A DNA stretch of 64,000 nt from Zea mays (GCF_902167145.1 NC_050096.1:294946200-295010199), one strand, 5' to 3'; positions 1-11,559 are shown, counted from the first letter of the stretch. Notes: generated from the letters alone by a model not told the origin. A program made the numbers and translations.

Positions 1-146
1 AGGCTGGGCTCGGATGAGGTCGCGTCCCTCGGTAGACGTGGTCTTGACTTGAACCGCGCTTTATTAGCCATGTATGGTTTGTTCTGAAGATGTTTTCCAG
101 CCGGATTAAGGAGCATTGGGGGTACCCCTAATTACGGTCCCCGACA
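1..146 (-). repeat. Gypsy-1 3' LTR, truncated by window edge
   Basis: Matches 47424-47570 with a few substitutions and one indel. On the minus strand it starts TGTCGGGGACC at position 146 and runs out of the window. Confidence 0.9.
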
Positions 147-763
147 GTAGCCCCCGAGCCTCAAAGGGAGTGTAGGTACTCGCTTTGAGGTTCTACCGGA
201 TTTTTTGCAAGGGGACCAGCCCTTCTCGGTCGTATTTTGTTCCGATGGGTGCGCGCGAACGCACCCGTCGGGTGTAGCCCTCGAGGCCTCGGAGGAGTGG
301 TTTGACTCCTCTGGGGTCTTAATTCTTTTCGTGTTGCCTCGGTCAGCCTTGTTGTTCCCTCATGCGGCCTGGCCGTAGCCCGGGTGCATGGTCAGGCTCT
401 GAGTTTTTAAGCTGGTTTGTTGATGTGGTCAACGGTTTGGCCGTAGCCTGGTGCGAGAGCAGCCCCCGAGCCTCTGCATGGAGCGAGAGGACGATCAAGG
501 ACCATCTCGACTTTTATTGTACGGCCCTTCGTCGCCTCTCTGCAAGGAGGAAGGGGGGGAGCGCCATGTTACCCTCGGAGGGCACCGAACATGGTGTTTC
601 CAGTGAGTTGCTAGCGGGTGATCCGAGTGGACGCCCGAGCCCCGTTCGATAAGGGTCGGCTAGTGGCCCAGAGGCGCGCTCCAAAAGTACGTGCAGGTGA
701 TTTGCTAGACCCGGACCCATTCGATAGGGTTCGAGGGCTCGATGCCTCCTCCGGTGGGATTCC
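147..763 (-). other. Gypsy-1 polypurine tract and 3' untranslated tail
   Basis: Minus-strand purine-rich GGCTCGGGGGCTAC directly precedes the 3' LTR (147-165), as expected for plus-strand DNA priming in gypsy elements. The rest is GC-rich and holds no credible gene. It ends in the ATTCC target duplication (759-763) of Copia-A. Confidence 0.75.
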
Positions 764-2069
764 TGAAAGGGAATTAGGCTTACACCTATTTCCTAAATGA
801 TTTTGGTGGTTGAATTGTCCAACACAAATAATTGGACTAACTAGTTTGCTCTAGTGAATAAGTTATACAGGTGCTAAAGGTTCACACTTAGCTAATAAAA
901 AGACCAAGAATTGGGTTCAAACAAAGGAGCAAGGGATAACCGAAGGCAGCCCTGGTCTGGTGCACCGGACTGTCCGGTGCACCACCGGACAGTGTCCGGT
1001 GCACCAGGGAACTCCAAGCTGAACTTCGCACCTTCGGGAATTCTCAGAGCCGGCGCGCTATAATTCACCGGACTGTCCGGTGTACACCAGACAGTGTCCG
1101 GTGCTCCAAGAGGACGCGGCTCTGAACTCGCCAGCTTCGGGAATTCGCATCGCCTGCTCCGCTATAATTCACCGGACATGTCCGGTGTACACCGGACTGT
1201 CCGGTGTAACTGCGGGGCAACGACTACTTCAGGCGCCAACGGCTACCTGCAGCGCATTAAATGCACGCCAGCGCGCGCAGAAGTCAGGCACGCCCATGCT
1301 GGCGCACCGAACAATCCACAGTGCATGTCCGGTGCGCCATCGGACATCCAGGCGGGCCCAGCAGTCAGAGCTCCAACGGTCGGAACCCTAACGGTCTGGT
1401 GACGTGGCTGTCGCACCGGACATGTCCGGTGTGCACCGGACTGTCCGGTGCACCATGCGACAGACAGCCCCACCAAACGGCTAGTTTGGTGGTTGGGGCT
1501 ATAAATACCCCCAACCACCCAACATTCAAGTCATCCAAGTTTTCCTACTTCAACCACTTACAAGAGCTCTAGCATTCAATTCTAGACACACCCAAGTGAT
1601 CAAATCCTCTCCAAATTCCACACAACGCTTTAGTGATTAGTGAGAGAGATTTGCTTGTGTTCTTTCGAGCTCTTGCGCTTGGATTGCTTTCTTCTTTCTT
1701 TGACTCTTCATTGCGATCAAACTCACTTGTAATTGAGGCAAGAGACACCAATCTTGTGGTGGTCCTTGTGGGAACTTTGTGTTCCAAGTGATTGAGAAGA
1801 AAAGCTCACTCGGTCCGAGGGATCGTTTGAGAGAGGGAAAGGGTTGAAAGAGACCCGGTCTTTGTGACCACCTCAACGGGGAGTAGGTTTGCAAGAACCG
1901 AACCTCGGTAAAACAAATCCACGTGTCTCACTCCTTATTCGCTTGCGATTTGTTTTGCACCCTCTCTCGCGGACTCGATTATATTTCTAACGCTAACCTG
2001 GCTTGTAGTTGTGATTATTTTTGAGAATTTCAGTTTCACCCTATTCACCCCCCCTCTAGGCGACTTTCA
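764..2069 (+). repeat. Copia-A 5' LTR
   Basis: 1306 bases, TGAAAGGGAATTAGG...GGCGACTTTCA. U3 carries at least nine CACCGGAC-N-GTCCGGTG palindromes (about 962-1005, 1062-1103, 1166-1208, 1320-1350, 1413-1454). The TATA box CTATAAATAC (1499-1508) lies in the loop of an 11-bp inverted repeat (1488-1498 and 1509-1519). The partner LTR is 7593-8916, which is 18 bases longer. Confidence 0.93.
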
Positions 2070-2084
2070 ATTGGTATCAGAGCC
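2070..2084 (+). other. Copia-A primer-binding site
   Basis: ATTGGTATCAGAGC directly follows the LTR. TGGTATCAGAGC is complementary to the 3' end of initiator tRNA-Met, the usual primer of plant copia elements. Confidence 0.9.
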
Positions 2085-2117
2085 CGGTGCTTCATTAGAG
2101 CCTAACCGCTCGAAGTG

Positions 2118-4498
2118 ATGTCGGGAGAACTCGCCAAGAGGGAAATGGAGACCGGCGACAAGCCCGCTACAAGCCACCGGTCAACTTCATCGGAAGAGTC
2201 CCGCAACAAGAGGAAGGAGAAGAAAAACTCCTCCAACAAAGGGAAGGAAAAGAAATCCTCTTCCCACAAGTCGGATCGGAGAGACAACAAACACAAGAGG
2301 ATGAGGAAAGTGGTCTACTACGAGACCGACTCTTCATCACCATCGACCTCCGACTCCGATGCACCGTCCGTTACTTCTAAGCGCCAAGAGCGCAAGAAGT
2401 ATAGTAAGATTCCTCTACGCTATCCCCATGTTTCAAAACGTACTCCTTTGCTCTCCGTTCCATTAGGCAAACCACCGGTTTTTGACGGTGAAGATTATAA
2501 TATGTGGAGTGACAAAATGAGGCATCATCTAACCTCACTCCACACAAGCATATGGAATGTTGTTGAGTTTGGTGTACAGGTACCATCCGTAGGGGATGAA
2601 GACTACGACTCGGACGAGGCGGCCCAAATTCACCACTTTAACTCCCAAGCCACTACTATACTCCTCGCCTCTCTAAGTCGAGAGGAGTATAATAAGGTGC
2701 AAGGGTTAAAAAGTGCGAAGGAAATTTGGGACGTACTCAAGAACACGCACGAGGGAGACGAGGTGACAAAGATCACCAAGAGGGAGATGATCGAGGGGGA
2801 GCTCGGTCGATTCATGCTTCACCAAGGGGAGGATCCACAAGCTATGTACAACCGCTTGAAGACCTTGGTGAACCAAGTGCGCAACCTCGGGAGCGAAAAA
2901 TGGGATGACCATGAGATGGTCAAGGTTATTCTTAGATCCCTCGTATTTCTTAACCCTACACAAGTTCAATTAATTCGAGGTGATCCTAGATATAAACTAA
3001 TGTCTCCCGAGGAGGTTATAGGAAAATTTGTGAGCTTTGAGCTAATGATTAAAGGCTCAAAGAAAATCATCGAGCAAGGCACCTCCTCCACACCCGAGGC
3101 ACAACCTGTCGCATTCAAGGCAACGGAAGAAAAGAAGGAGGAGGCTACTCCAAGTCGAACACCCATCGACGCCTCCAAGCTCGACAACGAGGATATGGCG
3201 CTCATCATCAAGAGCTTCCGTCAAATCCTCAAGCAAAGGAGAGGGAAAGACTACAAGCCCCGCTCCAAGAATGTGTGCTACAAATGTGGTAAGCCCGGTC
3301 ATTTCATTGCTAAATGTCCATTATCTAGTGATAGTGACAAGGGCGACGACAAGAAGGGGAGAAGAAAGGAGAAGAAGAGGTACTACAAGAAGAAGGGCGG
3401 CGATGCCCATGTTTGTCGGGAGTGGAACTCCGATGAAAGCTCTAGCGACTCCTCCGACGACAAGGACGCCGCCAACATCGCCGTCACCAAAGGCCTTCTC
3501 TTCCCCAACGTCGGCCACAAGTGCCTCATGGCAAAGGACGGCAAAAAGAAGAAGGTTAAATCTAAATCCTCCACTAGATATGAGTCTTCTAGTGATGAAA
3601 ATGCTAGTGATGAGGAAGATAACTTACGCACTCTTTTTGCCAACCTCAACATGCAACAAAAAGAGAAACTTAATGAATTGGTTAGTGCTATTCATGAGAA
3701 GGATGATCTCTTGGACACCCAAGAGGACTTCCTTATTAAAGAAAATAAGAAGCATGTTAAGGTCAAAAATGCTTACGCTCTAGAAGTAGAGAAATGTGAA
3801 AAACTTTCTAGTGAGCTAAGCTCTTGTCATGAAACTATTGACAACCTTAGAAATAAAAATGCCAATTTATTAGCTAAAGTTGATTCTCATGTTTGTAATG
3901 TTTCAATTACCAATCCTAGAAATAATGATGATGATCTACTTGCTAGGATTGAAGAATTGAACATTTCCCTTGCTAGCCTTAAAGTTGAAAATGAGAAATT
4001 GCTTGCTAAGGCTAAAGATTTTGATGTCTGCAATGTTACTATTTCTAACCTTAGAAGTGAAAACGATATATTACATGCTAAGGTTGTAGAATTAAAATCT
4101 TGCAAACCCTCTACATCTATCGTTGAGCATGTATCTATTTGTACTAGATGTAGAGATGTTGATATTAATGCTATTCATGATCACATGTCTTTGATTAAAC
4201 AACAAAATGATCATATAGCAAAATTAGATGCTAAAATTGCCGAGCATAACTTAGAAAATGAAAATTTTAAATTTGCTCGTATTATGCTTTATAATGGGAG
4301 ACACCCTGGCATCAAGGATGGCATTGGCTTCCAAAGGGGAGACAATGTCAAACTTAATGCCCCTCCTAAAAGATTGTCTAATTTTGTAAAGGGCAAGGCT
4401 CCCATGCCTCAGGATAACGAGGGTTACATTTTGTACCCTGCCGGTTATCCCGAGAGCAAAATTAGGAGGATTCACTCTAAGAAGTCTCACTCTGGCCC
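2118..4498 (+). CDS. Copia-A gag, 5' part (interrupted)
   Basis: Capsid/nucleocapsid polyprotein that would form virus-like particles and package element RNA. The first ATG after the primer-binding site is 2118; 794 codons run uninterrupted to the Grande LTR at 4499. A lysine/serine-rich N-terminus (residues 1-95) precedes a UBN2/gag-type domain with the motif KPPVFDGEDYNMWSDKM (near 120). A CCHC zinc knuckle CYKCGKPGHFIAKC lies near residue 388, then a basic stretch, then a long Asn/Lys/Glu-rich coiled-coil tail (from about 530). The reading frame resumes without loss at 13421-13137 on the minus strand once one GGCCC duplication is ignored, so gag was open when Grande inserted. Confidence 0.9.
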
Positions 4499-5145
4499 TG
4501 TTGGGGACTTGTTCTCAAATGCTATGAGTCAAGAACAAGGCAACATAGAAAATGTTAATCGGTAAAGTCCTTCGTCCTTCGAAGCATTATTCCCCTTAGG
4601 ATATAATGGTTTTCGGACGAAGGTTATGAAGGGCGTACCTTCATAAATACATTATACAATGACGAAGGATGAATTGTAAGGAATATAAAGGACAACATAA
4701 ACAATTATATATTACTATTATGTATAAACAGAAATAACGTTGGATTACAAATGTACCTTCAACTTGAAGGAGATGAAAGTACAAGCGTGACGCAAAAGCG
4801 AATGCCAAATCAGCGTGAACAGTACGGGGGTACTGTTCACCTATTTATAGGCACGGGACACAGCCCATACAAAATTACATTCATACCCTTTACATTTGAT
4901 AATAATTCTATAGTAGTCTATCGAGGTCTGAATAGCCTTTTCATCTCTAAGTCGGTTTCATTTTCTGCTACCACGCCGAAGCTTTCCTGCTCACATCTTC
5001 GGCGCTGTATCGACCTTCGTATTATTCTGGTCTTCTTCTGTCGCGATACCGACTTGAGTCCGAAGATACCTGCTCACACATTATACTCCAGAAATACTGT
5101 TAAATCCTGTTTTTGAGGACCTTCGTAAGCCGAAGGCCCCCAACA
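4499..5145 (-). repeat. Grande solo LTR with mismatched flanks
   Basis: 647 bases, plus-strand reading TGTTGGGGACTTG...GGCCCCCAACA. It is nearly identical to 13422-14068 (2 differences) and 20224-20870 (4 differences), in the same orientation. No internal Grande sequence adjoins it, so it is a solo LTR. The flanks are GGCCC (left) and AATAA (right), which do not match. On the minus strand the TATA box CTATAAATAG (4850-4841) abuts a perfect 10-bp inverted repeat (4815-4840). Confidence 0.9.
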
Positions 5146-5250
5146 AATAAAGTCTAACCATCAAGGAAGGATCAGCCTTGCCTCGGCAAAGCCCTACCCT
5201 CCCTCGGGGGCTAGAAGTGGGGAACCCCCTCTGCATCAAAATTTTCCTCC

Positions 5251-5667
5251 GAAAAGTTTTCTACCAAAACGACTTTCGTGCTTTTCGACTCATATCGATA
5301 ACAGAATCCTAAAAAGGACGAGAGGAACCTTAAACGGCAAGGCCGACCGAACCGAGGGACTCCTACGCCTCCGGGATACGGATACCTCACTCATCACCTT
5401 CCGCGAAAAGTAACTCACGCTCGGATAAGCGATTCTGCTACCGAACAAGTCCTAACGCTCGAAAACTTTTCTACCAAAACGAATTTCGTGCTTTTCGACT
5501 ATATTGATAACGGAATCCTCAAAACGACGAGAGAACACGTAAGCAGCAAGGCCGACCGAGCCGAGGGACTCCTACGCCTCCAGGATACGGATACCTCACT
5601 CATCACCTTCCATGAAAAGTAACTCACGCTCGGATAAGTGATTCCGCTACCGAACAAGTCCTAACGC
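5251..5667. repeat. 210-bp tandem duplication in Gypsy-1
   Basis: Two head-to-tail copies (5251-5460 and 5461-about 5667). Each starts GAAAA(G/C)TTTTCTACC and ends near CCGAACAAGTCCTAACGC, with scattered substitutions. Gypsy-2 has its own, unrelated tandem array in the equivalent place. Confidence 0.85.
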
Positions 5668-5777
5668 ACGAAACAAGAGGAAAGAAAACGCAGCTTTATA
5701 ATTCGACAATTAAAATGTTTAGGCCCCAACGGTCGCAAAAAACATACGCATACTTAAAACAAACTGTTCCTGCAGGC

Positions 5778-6400
5778 TCAGACATTGGCAGGGGGAGGAG
5801 CAGCACGCTCGGCGTCATTTCCACCCTCGGCAGAATCTGGCCCGGCCTCGGACGGCGACACGGGCGGAAGGATCTCCACCTCAAAGGAGGAAGCCAGCGC
5901 CGTGCTTGGGCCCTCGACAGCCGCGTCAAGCCTCTGGACCTCGGCTAAGGCAGCCTCCTCTTCGTCGGGTAAGCAGTACCCCTCGCTGACCCGCTCCAGA
6001 TCCACGTCGTAGTGGGAAGCAAGCACGGCGAAGGCCCGCCTAACGTCGTGGTGCAGCGCCCCGCGGAGTCTGCTGCGCACATGGCCGCCCAAGGCCCACA
6101 GATGACTCTGGGGGGGGAGCTACCCGAGGGGACGCCGTCGAGGCCGAAGGCCTGGCAAAAGGCCGAGATAGCCTCGGACATGGCCGCACGGTCGGCCTCC
6201 TTCTGCTCAGCCGCCTGGGCAAGCACCTTGCAGCTCTTGACGGACTCGTTAAGAGCCATCTCGAACCCTGCAGACAGCAGGACAACATTCTTCAGATGCA
6301 AGGAGAAGAATGGAGACATAAACAAAGTCACAGAGCGGGCAAAACAAACCTTTGGCCCGGGCACGCTGCTGTGAGGCCATGGCTCGGGCAGACCGGGCAG
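5778..6400 (-). pseudogene. Gypsy-1 antisense ORF remnant (spliced, frameshifted)
   Basis: Function unknown. Read on the minus strand, which is antisense to Gypsy-1 in its original orientation. An upstream exon ends at 6350 before GT. A 60-base intron (6290-6349) ends in AG, and the next exon begins at 6289. The frame contains MALNESVKSCKVLAQAAEQK followed by an alanine- and glutamate-rich helical region. The frame changes near an 8-G run at about 6107-6114. The last part, from the motif ALHHDVRRAFAVLASHYDVD to a stop at 5778, is acidic and proline-rich. Similar antisense, helix-rich, intron-bearing ORFs occupy the same place in Grande and Gypsy-2. A chance open frame in GC-rich DNA is the alternative. 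Confidence 0.5.
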
Positions 6401-7252
6401 ACCCGACGACCACAGCCAGGCCCTCCGCAAGGGTCCCAGCCCGAGCAGTCGCCTCGGGTCTAGAAAGGGGGTTCCCCCCTTCTTGGCGCCCACTCCAGGG
6501 TTCCCACCCTACGACACGGGGGCTAGGTCCCACACGTCATGCGAGCTGACCCGAAACGCGAAGAAGGCAAACCGCCTCACGCGAAGCACGCAACCGCCCC
6601 GCAGTTATAAGCATTCCCTCATCCTCACCGAAACCAGCGGTCGAAAGGGCGGACCGCCGCGCAAGAAGCATGCAACCGCACTACGGTTGTGCACCCTTTT
6701 AGCTTCGTCGCATCCGACGGTCCAGCATGGGGCCCCGGTCCCACATGTCATGTAACCGGTGCTCCGGTTGCTACGTGCAAGGAAACCACACCGCCACTTG
6801 CGCCAATGCCACGTCTTCTCGAATGCAGAACCAGTGCAGCGATTCGAGGCAGTCCCGCGCGTGACCCAACAGTGCCAATTAAGTGAAACGATCACGGGTC
6901 AGTCAGCCGCGGAGATAGGCACGACGATCGATATGATCAGAGGCGGGCCGGCAGTAATTGCAGCAACAGACGTGCGGAAGCAGCGGTCCAATCACCTACA
7001 GGCTCGCATCCTCTCCCGAAGCGGCAGGGGAGCCCTCTCCCACGGCATAAAGACGACGCACCCGTGTTCCGTTCCTCGAACGACTCGTGCATGCGCAACA
7101 GACGCCCCGCGAATCGCCCATCCCGTCGCATTAACTTTTTGGTAGGCAAGCGACACCTCCGGCAGGCGAAGCGGGCGCCGTTTCACCTCCGTCATGATGA
7201 CCGCGTCAAAAAAGGTGCGCCACATTATTCAAATTCATATCCTTTTTCTTTT

Positions 7253-7274
7253 CCTCTCTCTCTCTCTCTCTTGC
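7253..7274. repeat. (CT)n microsatellite
   Basis: About ten CT units within the inverted Gypsy-1 segment. If the antisense ORF was transcribed, this would lie upstream of it, where CT/GA tracts are common in plant 5' leaders. Confidence 0.8.
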
Positions 7275-7592
7275 CACAGGGACCGGAAAAGGGGATATTT
7301 CGAAAAAGGATCCTTCTAAGCGAAGGAAACAGGCCCCGAGCCCTCCTACTAATCAGGGGTTCGAAGGTTGCGCCCTTCGGGGTTTGGCAACCGCCCCAGA
7401 GCATTCGGGCTTTGAGCCCTCTACTGATAAGGGGTTCGAAGGCTGGCCCTCGGAAGTTTTTGATAGCCACCCCAGAGCACGCAGAGTCAGGGATGACCCT
7501 GGGTACGTCTGTTACATGGCCGAGGCTCGGGCTACGCTCCCGAGGTTTCCTAGGACATTTCCGAGACCAACGGGAACAATTTGTAATGGAAT

Positions 7593-8916
7593 TGAAAGTC
7601 GCCTAGAGGGGGGTGAATAGGGCGAAACTGAAATTCTCAAAAATAATCACAACTACAAGCCGGGTTAGCGTTAGAAATATAATCAAGTCCGCGAGAGAGG
7701 GTGCAAAACAAATCGCAAGCGAATAAGGAGTGAGACACGTGGATTTGTTTTACCGAGGTTCGGTTCTTGCAAACCTACTCCCCGTTGATGTGGTCACAAA
7801 GACCGGGTCTCTTTCAACCCTTTCCCTCTCTCAAACGGTCCCTCGGACCGAGTGAACTTTTCTTCTCAATCACTTGGAACACAAAGTTCCCACAAGGACC
7901 ACCACAAGATTGGTGTCTCTTGCCTCAATTACAAGTGAGTTTGATCGCAATGAAGAGTCAAAGAAAGAAGAAAGCAATCCAAGCGCAAGAGCTCGAAAGA
8001 ACACAAGCAAATCTCTCTCACTAATCACTAAAGCGTTGTGTGGAATTTGGAGAGGATTTGATCACTTGGGTGTGTCTAGAATTGAATGCTAGAGCTCTTG
8101 TAAGTGGTTGAAGTAGGAAAACTTGGATGACTTAAATGTGGGGTGGTTGGGGGTATTTATAGCCCCAACCACCAAACTAGCCGTTTGGTGGGGCTGTCTG
8201 TCGCATGGTGCACCGGACAGTCCGGTGCACACCGGACATGTCCGGTGCGACAGCCACGTCACCAGGGCGTTAGGGTTCCGACCGTTGGAGCTCTGACTGC
8301 TGGGCCCGCCTGGATGTCCGGTGGCGCACCGGACATGCACTGTGGATTGTCCGGTGCGCCAGCATGGGCGTGCCTGACTTCTGCGCGCGCTGGCGCGCAT
8401 TTAATGCGCTGCAGGTAGCCGTTGGCGCCTGAAGTAGCCGTTGCCCCGCAGTTACACCGGACAGTCTGGTGTACACCGGACAGTCCGGTGTACACCGGAC
8501 ATGTCCGGTGAATTATAGCGAAGCAGCCGATGCGAATTCCCGAAGCTGGCGAGTTCAGAGCCGCGTCCTCTTGGAGCACCGGACACTGTCCGGTGTACAC
8601 CGGACAGTCCGGTGAATTATAGCGCGCCGGCTTTGAGAATTCCCGAAGGTGCGAAGTTTAGCTTGGAGTTCCCTGGTGCACCGGACACTGTCCGGTGGCA
8701 CACCGGACAGTCCGGTGCGCCAGACCAGGGCTGCCTTCGGTTATCCCTTGCTCCTTTGTTTGAACCCAATTCTTAGTCTTTTTATTGGCTAAGTGTGAAC
8801 CTTTAGCACCTGTATAACTTATTCACTAGAGCAAACTAGTTAGTCCAATTATTTGTGTTGGACAATTCAACCACCAAAATCATTTAGGAAATAGGTGTAA
8901 GCCTAATTCCCTTTCA
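7593..8916 (-). repeat. Copia-A 3' LTR
   Basis: 1324 bases, partner of 764-2069. The TATA-containing hairpin is preserved near 8138-8170. It has one more palindromic unit than the 5' LTR (three units versus two beside the TAACTGCGG sequence, about 8455-8510), which accounts for most of the length difference. Confidence 0.93.
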
Positions 8917-9749
8917 ATCTCCCCCTTTTTGGTGATTGATGCCAACACAACCCAAAGCAAATATAGAAGTGCATAATTGAACTAGCTTGCATAATGTAAG
9001 TGCAAAGGTTGCTTGGAATTGAGCCAATATAAATACTTATAAGATATGCATGGATTGTTTCTTCATTTTTAACATTTTGGACCACGTTTGCACCACATGT
9101 TTTGTTTTTGCAATTTCTTTTGTAAATCCTTTTCAAAGTTCTTTTACAAATAGTCAAAGGTAAATGAATAAGATTTAGCGAAACATTTTCAAGATTTGAA
9201 ATTTTCTCCCCCTGTTTCAAATGCTTTCCTTTGACTAAACAAAACTCCCCCTAAATGAAATTTTCCTCTTAGTGTTCAAGAGGGTTTTAGGATATTGATT
9301 TTGAAAATACTATTCTTCTCCCTCTTTTGAACACAATAAGATACCAATTTGAAATTTATCAATTGATAATCATACCAATTGAAAAACTCTTTTAAAATTA
9401 GGTGGTGGTGCGGTCCTTTTGCTTTGGGCTAATACTCTCTCCCCCTTTGGCATGAATCGCCAAAAACGGAGTCATTAGAGCCCTTAGAATTACTTGCTTC
9501 CCCTTTGGTCATAAATAAATGAGTTAAGATTATACCAAAGTAGAAGAGTGGTCTCTCCCCAAAGAAGGAGAGTTGCTCGGAGTGACGACGAAGGATGAGT
9601 TACGGAGTGGAAGCCTTTGTCTTCGCCGAAGACTCCAATTCCCTTTTAATACACCTATGACTTGGTTTGAAATAGACTTGAGAACACATTAGTCATAGTA
9701 TATGAAAGAGACATGATCAAAGGTATAAAAATGAGCTATGTGTGTAAAA
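8917..9749 (-). other. Copia-A polypurine tract and 3' untranslated region
   Basis: AAAAAGGGGGAGAT on the minus strand (8930-8917) directly precedes the 3' LTR and is the plus-strand primer site. The rest is AT-rich with several pyrimidine runs and no gene. Confidence 0.8.
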
Positions 9750-11273
9750 TCAACAAAAGAAGTTCCTAGAATCAAGAATATTTAGCTCATGCCTAAGGTT
9801 GTTAAAAGTTTGTTCATCTAGTGGCTTGGTAAAGATATCAGCTAATTGATCTTTTGTATTAATATATGCAATCTCGATATCTCCCTTATGTTGGTGATCC
9901 CTTAAAAAGTGATACCGAATGGCTATGTGCTTAGTGCGGCTATGCTCAACGGGATTATCCGCCATGCGGATTGCACTCTCATTATCACATAGAAGAGGAA
10001 CTTTGGTTAACTTGTAACCATAGTCCCGCAGGGTTTGCCTCATCCAAAGTAGTTGCGCGCAACAATGGCCTGCGGCAATGTACTCGGCTTCGGCGGTAGA
10101 AAGAGCGACCGAATTTTGCTTCTTTGAAGCCCAAGACACCAAGGATCTCCCCAAGAACTGGCAAGTCCCCGATGTGCTCTTTCTATTAATCTTACACCCC
10201 GCCCAATTGACATCCGAATAACCAATCAAGTCAAATGTGGATCCCCGAGGGTACCAAAGTCCAAACTTAGGAGTATAAGCCAAATATCTCAAGATTCGTT
10301 TTACGGCCGTAAGGTGAGATTCCTTAGGGTCGGCTTGGAATCTTGCACACATGCATACGGAAAGCATAATGTCCGGTCGAGATGCACATAAATAGAGTAA
10401 TGAACCTATCATCGACCGGTATACCTTTTGATCCACGGATTTACCTCCCGTGTCGAGGTCGAGATGCCCATTGGTTCCCATGGGTGTCTTAATGGGCTTG
10501 GCGTCCTTCATTCCAAACTTGTTTAGAATGTCTTGAGTATACTTCGTTTGGCAAATGAAGGTGCCCTCTTGGAGTTGCTTTACTTGGAATCCTAGAAAAT
10601 ACTTCAACTCCCCCATCATCGACATCTCGAACTTTTGTGTCATGATCCTACTAAATTCTTCACATGTAGACTCGTTAGTAGACCCAAATATAATATCATC
10701 AACATAAATTTGGCATACAAACAAGTCATTTTCAAGAGTTTTAGTGAATAAAGTAGGATCGGCCTTTCCGACTTTGAATCCATTAGTGATAAGGAAATCC
10801 CTAAGGCATTCATACCATGCTCTTGGGGCTTGCTTGAGCCCATAAAGCGCCTTAGAGAGTTTATAGACATGGTTAGGGTACTCACTATCTTCAAAACCGG
10901 GAGGTTGCTCAACATAGACCTCTTCTTTGATTGGTCCATTGAGGAAGGCACTCTTCACGTCCATTTGGTAAAGCTTGAAGCCATGGTAAGTAGCATAGGC
11001 TAATAATATGCGAATTGACTCAAGCCTAGCTACGGGTGCATAGGTTTCACCAAAATCCAAACCTTCGACTTGTGAATACCCCTTGGCCACGAGTCGAGCT
11101 TTGTTCCTTGTCACCACACCATGCTCATCTTGCTTGTTGCGGAAAACCCACTTGGTTCCTACAACATTTTGATTAGGACGTGGAACCAAATGCCATACCT
11201 CATTCCTCGTGAAATTGTTGAGCTCCTCTTGCATCGCCACCACCCAATCCGAATCTTGTAGTGCTTCCTCCAC
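9750..11273 (-). pseudogene. Copia-A reverse transcriptase / RNase H
   Basis: 507-codon open stretch of the pol polyprotein C-terminal half. It runs from near [20 protein letters not shown] (conserved start of copia RT) through the RT active-site motif YVDDIIFGS (near residue 190) to RNase H, with [18 protein letters not shown] and LLCDNESAI. It ends at a stop soon after the KPLDEQTF motif. This enzyme would copy element RNA into DNA. The stretch itself is intact, but it is cut off from integrase upstream by a MITE insertion and frameshifts, so no full pol can be made. Confidence 0.9.
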
Positions 11274-11428
11274 CTTGTGTGGCTCAATAGAGGAAACAAA
11301 AGAGTAATGTTCACAAAAATGTGCAACACGAGATCTAGTAGTTACCCCCTTATGAATGTCGCCGAGGATGGTGTCGACGGGGTGATCTCGTTGGATTGCT
11401 TGGTGGACTCTTGGGTGTGGCGGTTTTA

Positions 11429-11556
11429 GGGCATGTTTGGTTCGTTACCCCAATTGCCACACTTTGCCTAACTTTTTTGCCTAAGGTTAGTTATTCAATT
11501 CGAATGACTAACCTTAGGCAAAGTGGGGCACAGTTAGCCACAAACCAAACAAGCCC
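11429..11556. mobile_element. Tourist-like MITE inside Copia-A pol
   Basis: 128 bases with 14-bp terminal inverted repeats (GGGCATGTTTGGTT and the complement of AACCAAACAAGCCC, one mismatch). It is flanked by the 3-base duplication TTA (11426-11428 and 11557-11559), as for PIF/Harbinger MITEs. An inner inverted repeat built on CTAACCTTAGGCAAAG suggests a hairpin form. Confidence 0.88.
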
Positions 11557-11559
11557 TTA

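Larger units (their letters stand above)
764..4498 (+). mobile_element. Copia-A, 5' half (Ty1/copia, Ji/Opie-like)
   Basis: 5' LTR, primer-binding site and gag of a Ty1/copia element in plus orientation, cut at 4498 by a Grande LTR. The TSD ATTCC is at 759-763. The other half (pol and 3' LTR) lies at 7593-13421 in the opposite orientation, bounded by GGAAT (7588-7592), the reverse complement of ATTCC. The two halves were one element before the inversion described under findings. Confidence 0.9.
5146..7592 (+). mobile_element. Gypsy-1 internal segment, inverted
   Basis: Piece of Gypsy-1 between integrase and 3' LTR, now reading in the opposite direction to the rest of the element. Its ends are AATAA (5146-5150), reverse complement of TTATT at 20871-20875, and GGAAT (7588-7592), reverse complement of ATTCC at 759-763. 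It holds a 210-base tandem duplication, an antisense spliced ORF remnant and a (CT)n run at 7253-7274. The stretch from about 6500 to 7590 has no coding signal that I can support. Confidence 0.8.

Noticed and set aside
962..1454. CRISPR-like array of regularly spaced palindromes in copia LTRs
   Set aside because: Spacing is irregular, there are no cas genes, and the sequence is inside LTRs of a plant genome. The palindromes are U3 elements.
4751..5116. 121-codon ORF repeated at 4751, 13674 and 20476
   Set aside because: It lies wholly within the Grande LTR, on the strand opposite to the element, and recurs only because the LTR does. No domain or coding bias seen.
7767..8092. Short ORFs at 7767-8092 mirrored at 1569-1894
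   Set aside because: They are in the two Copia-A LTRs in inverted copies. The mirror symmetry reflects the LTR pair, not a gene pair.
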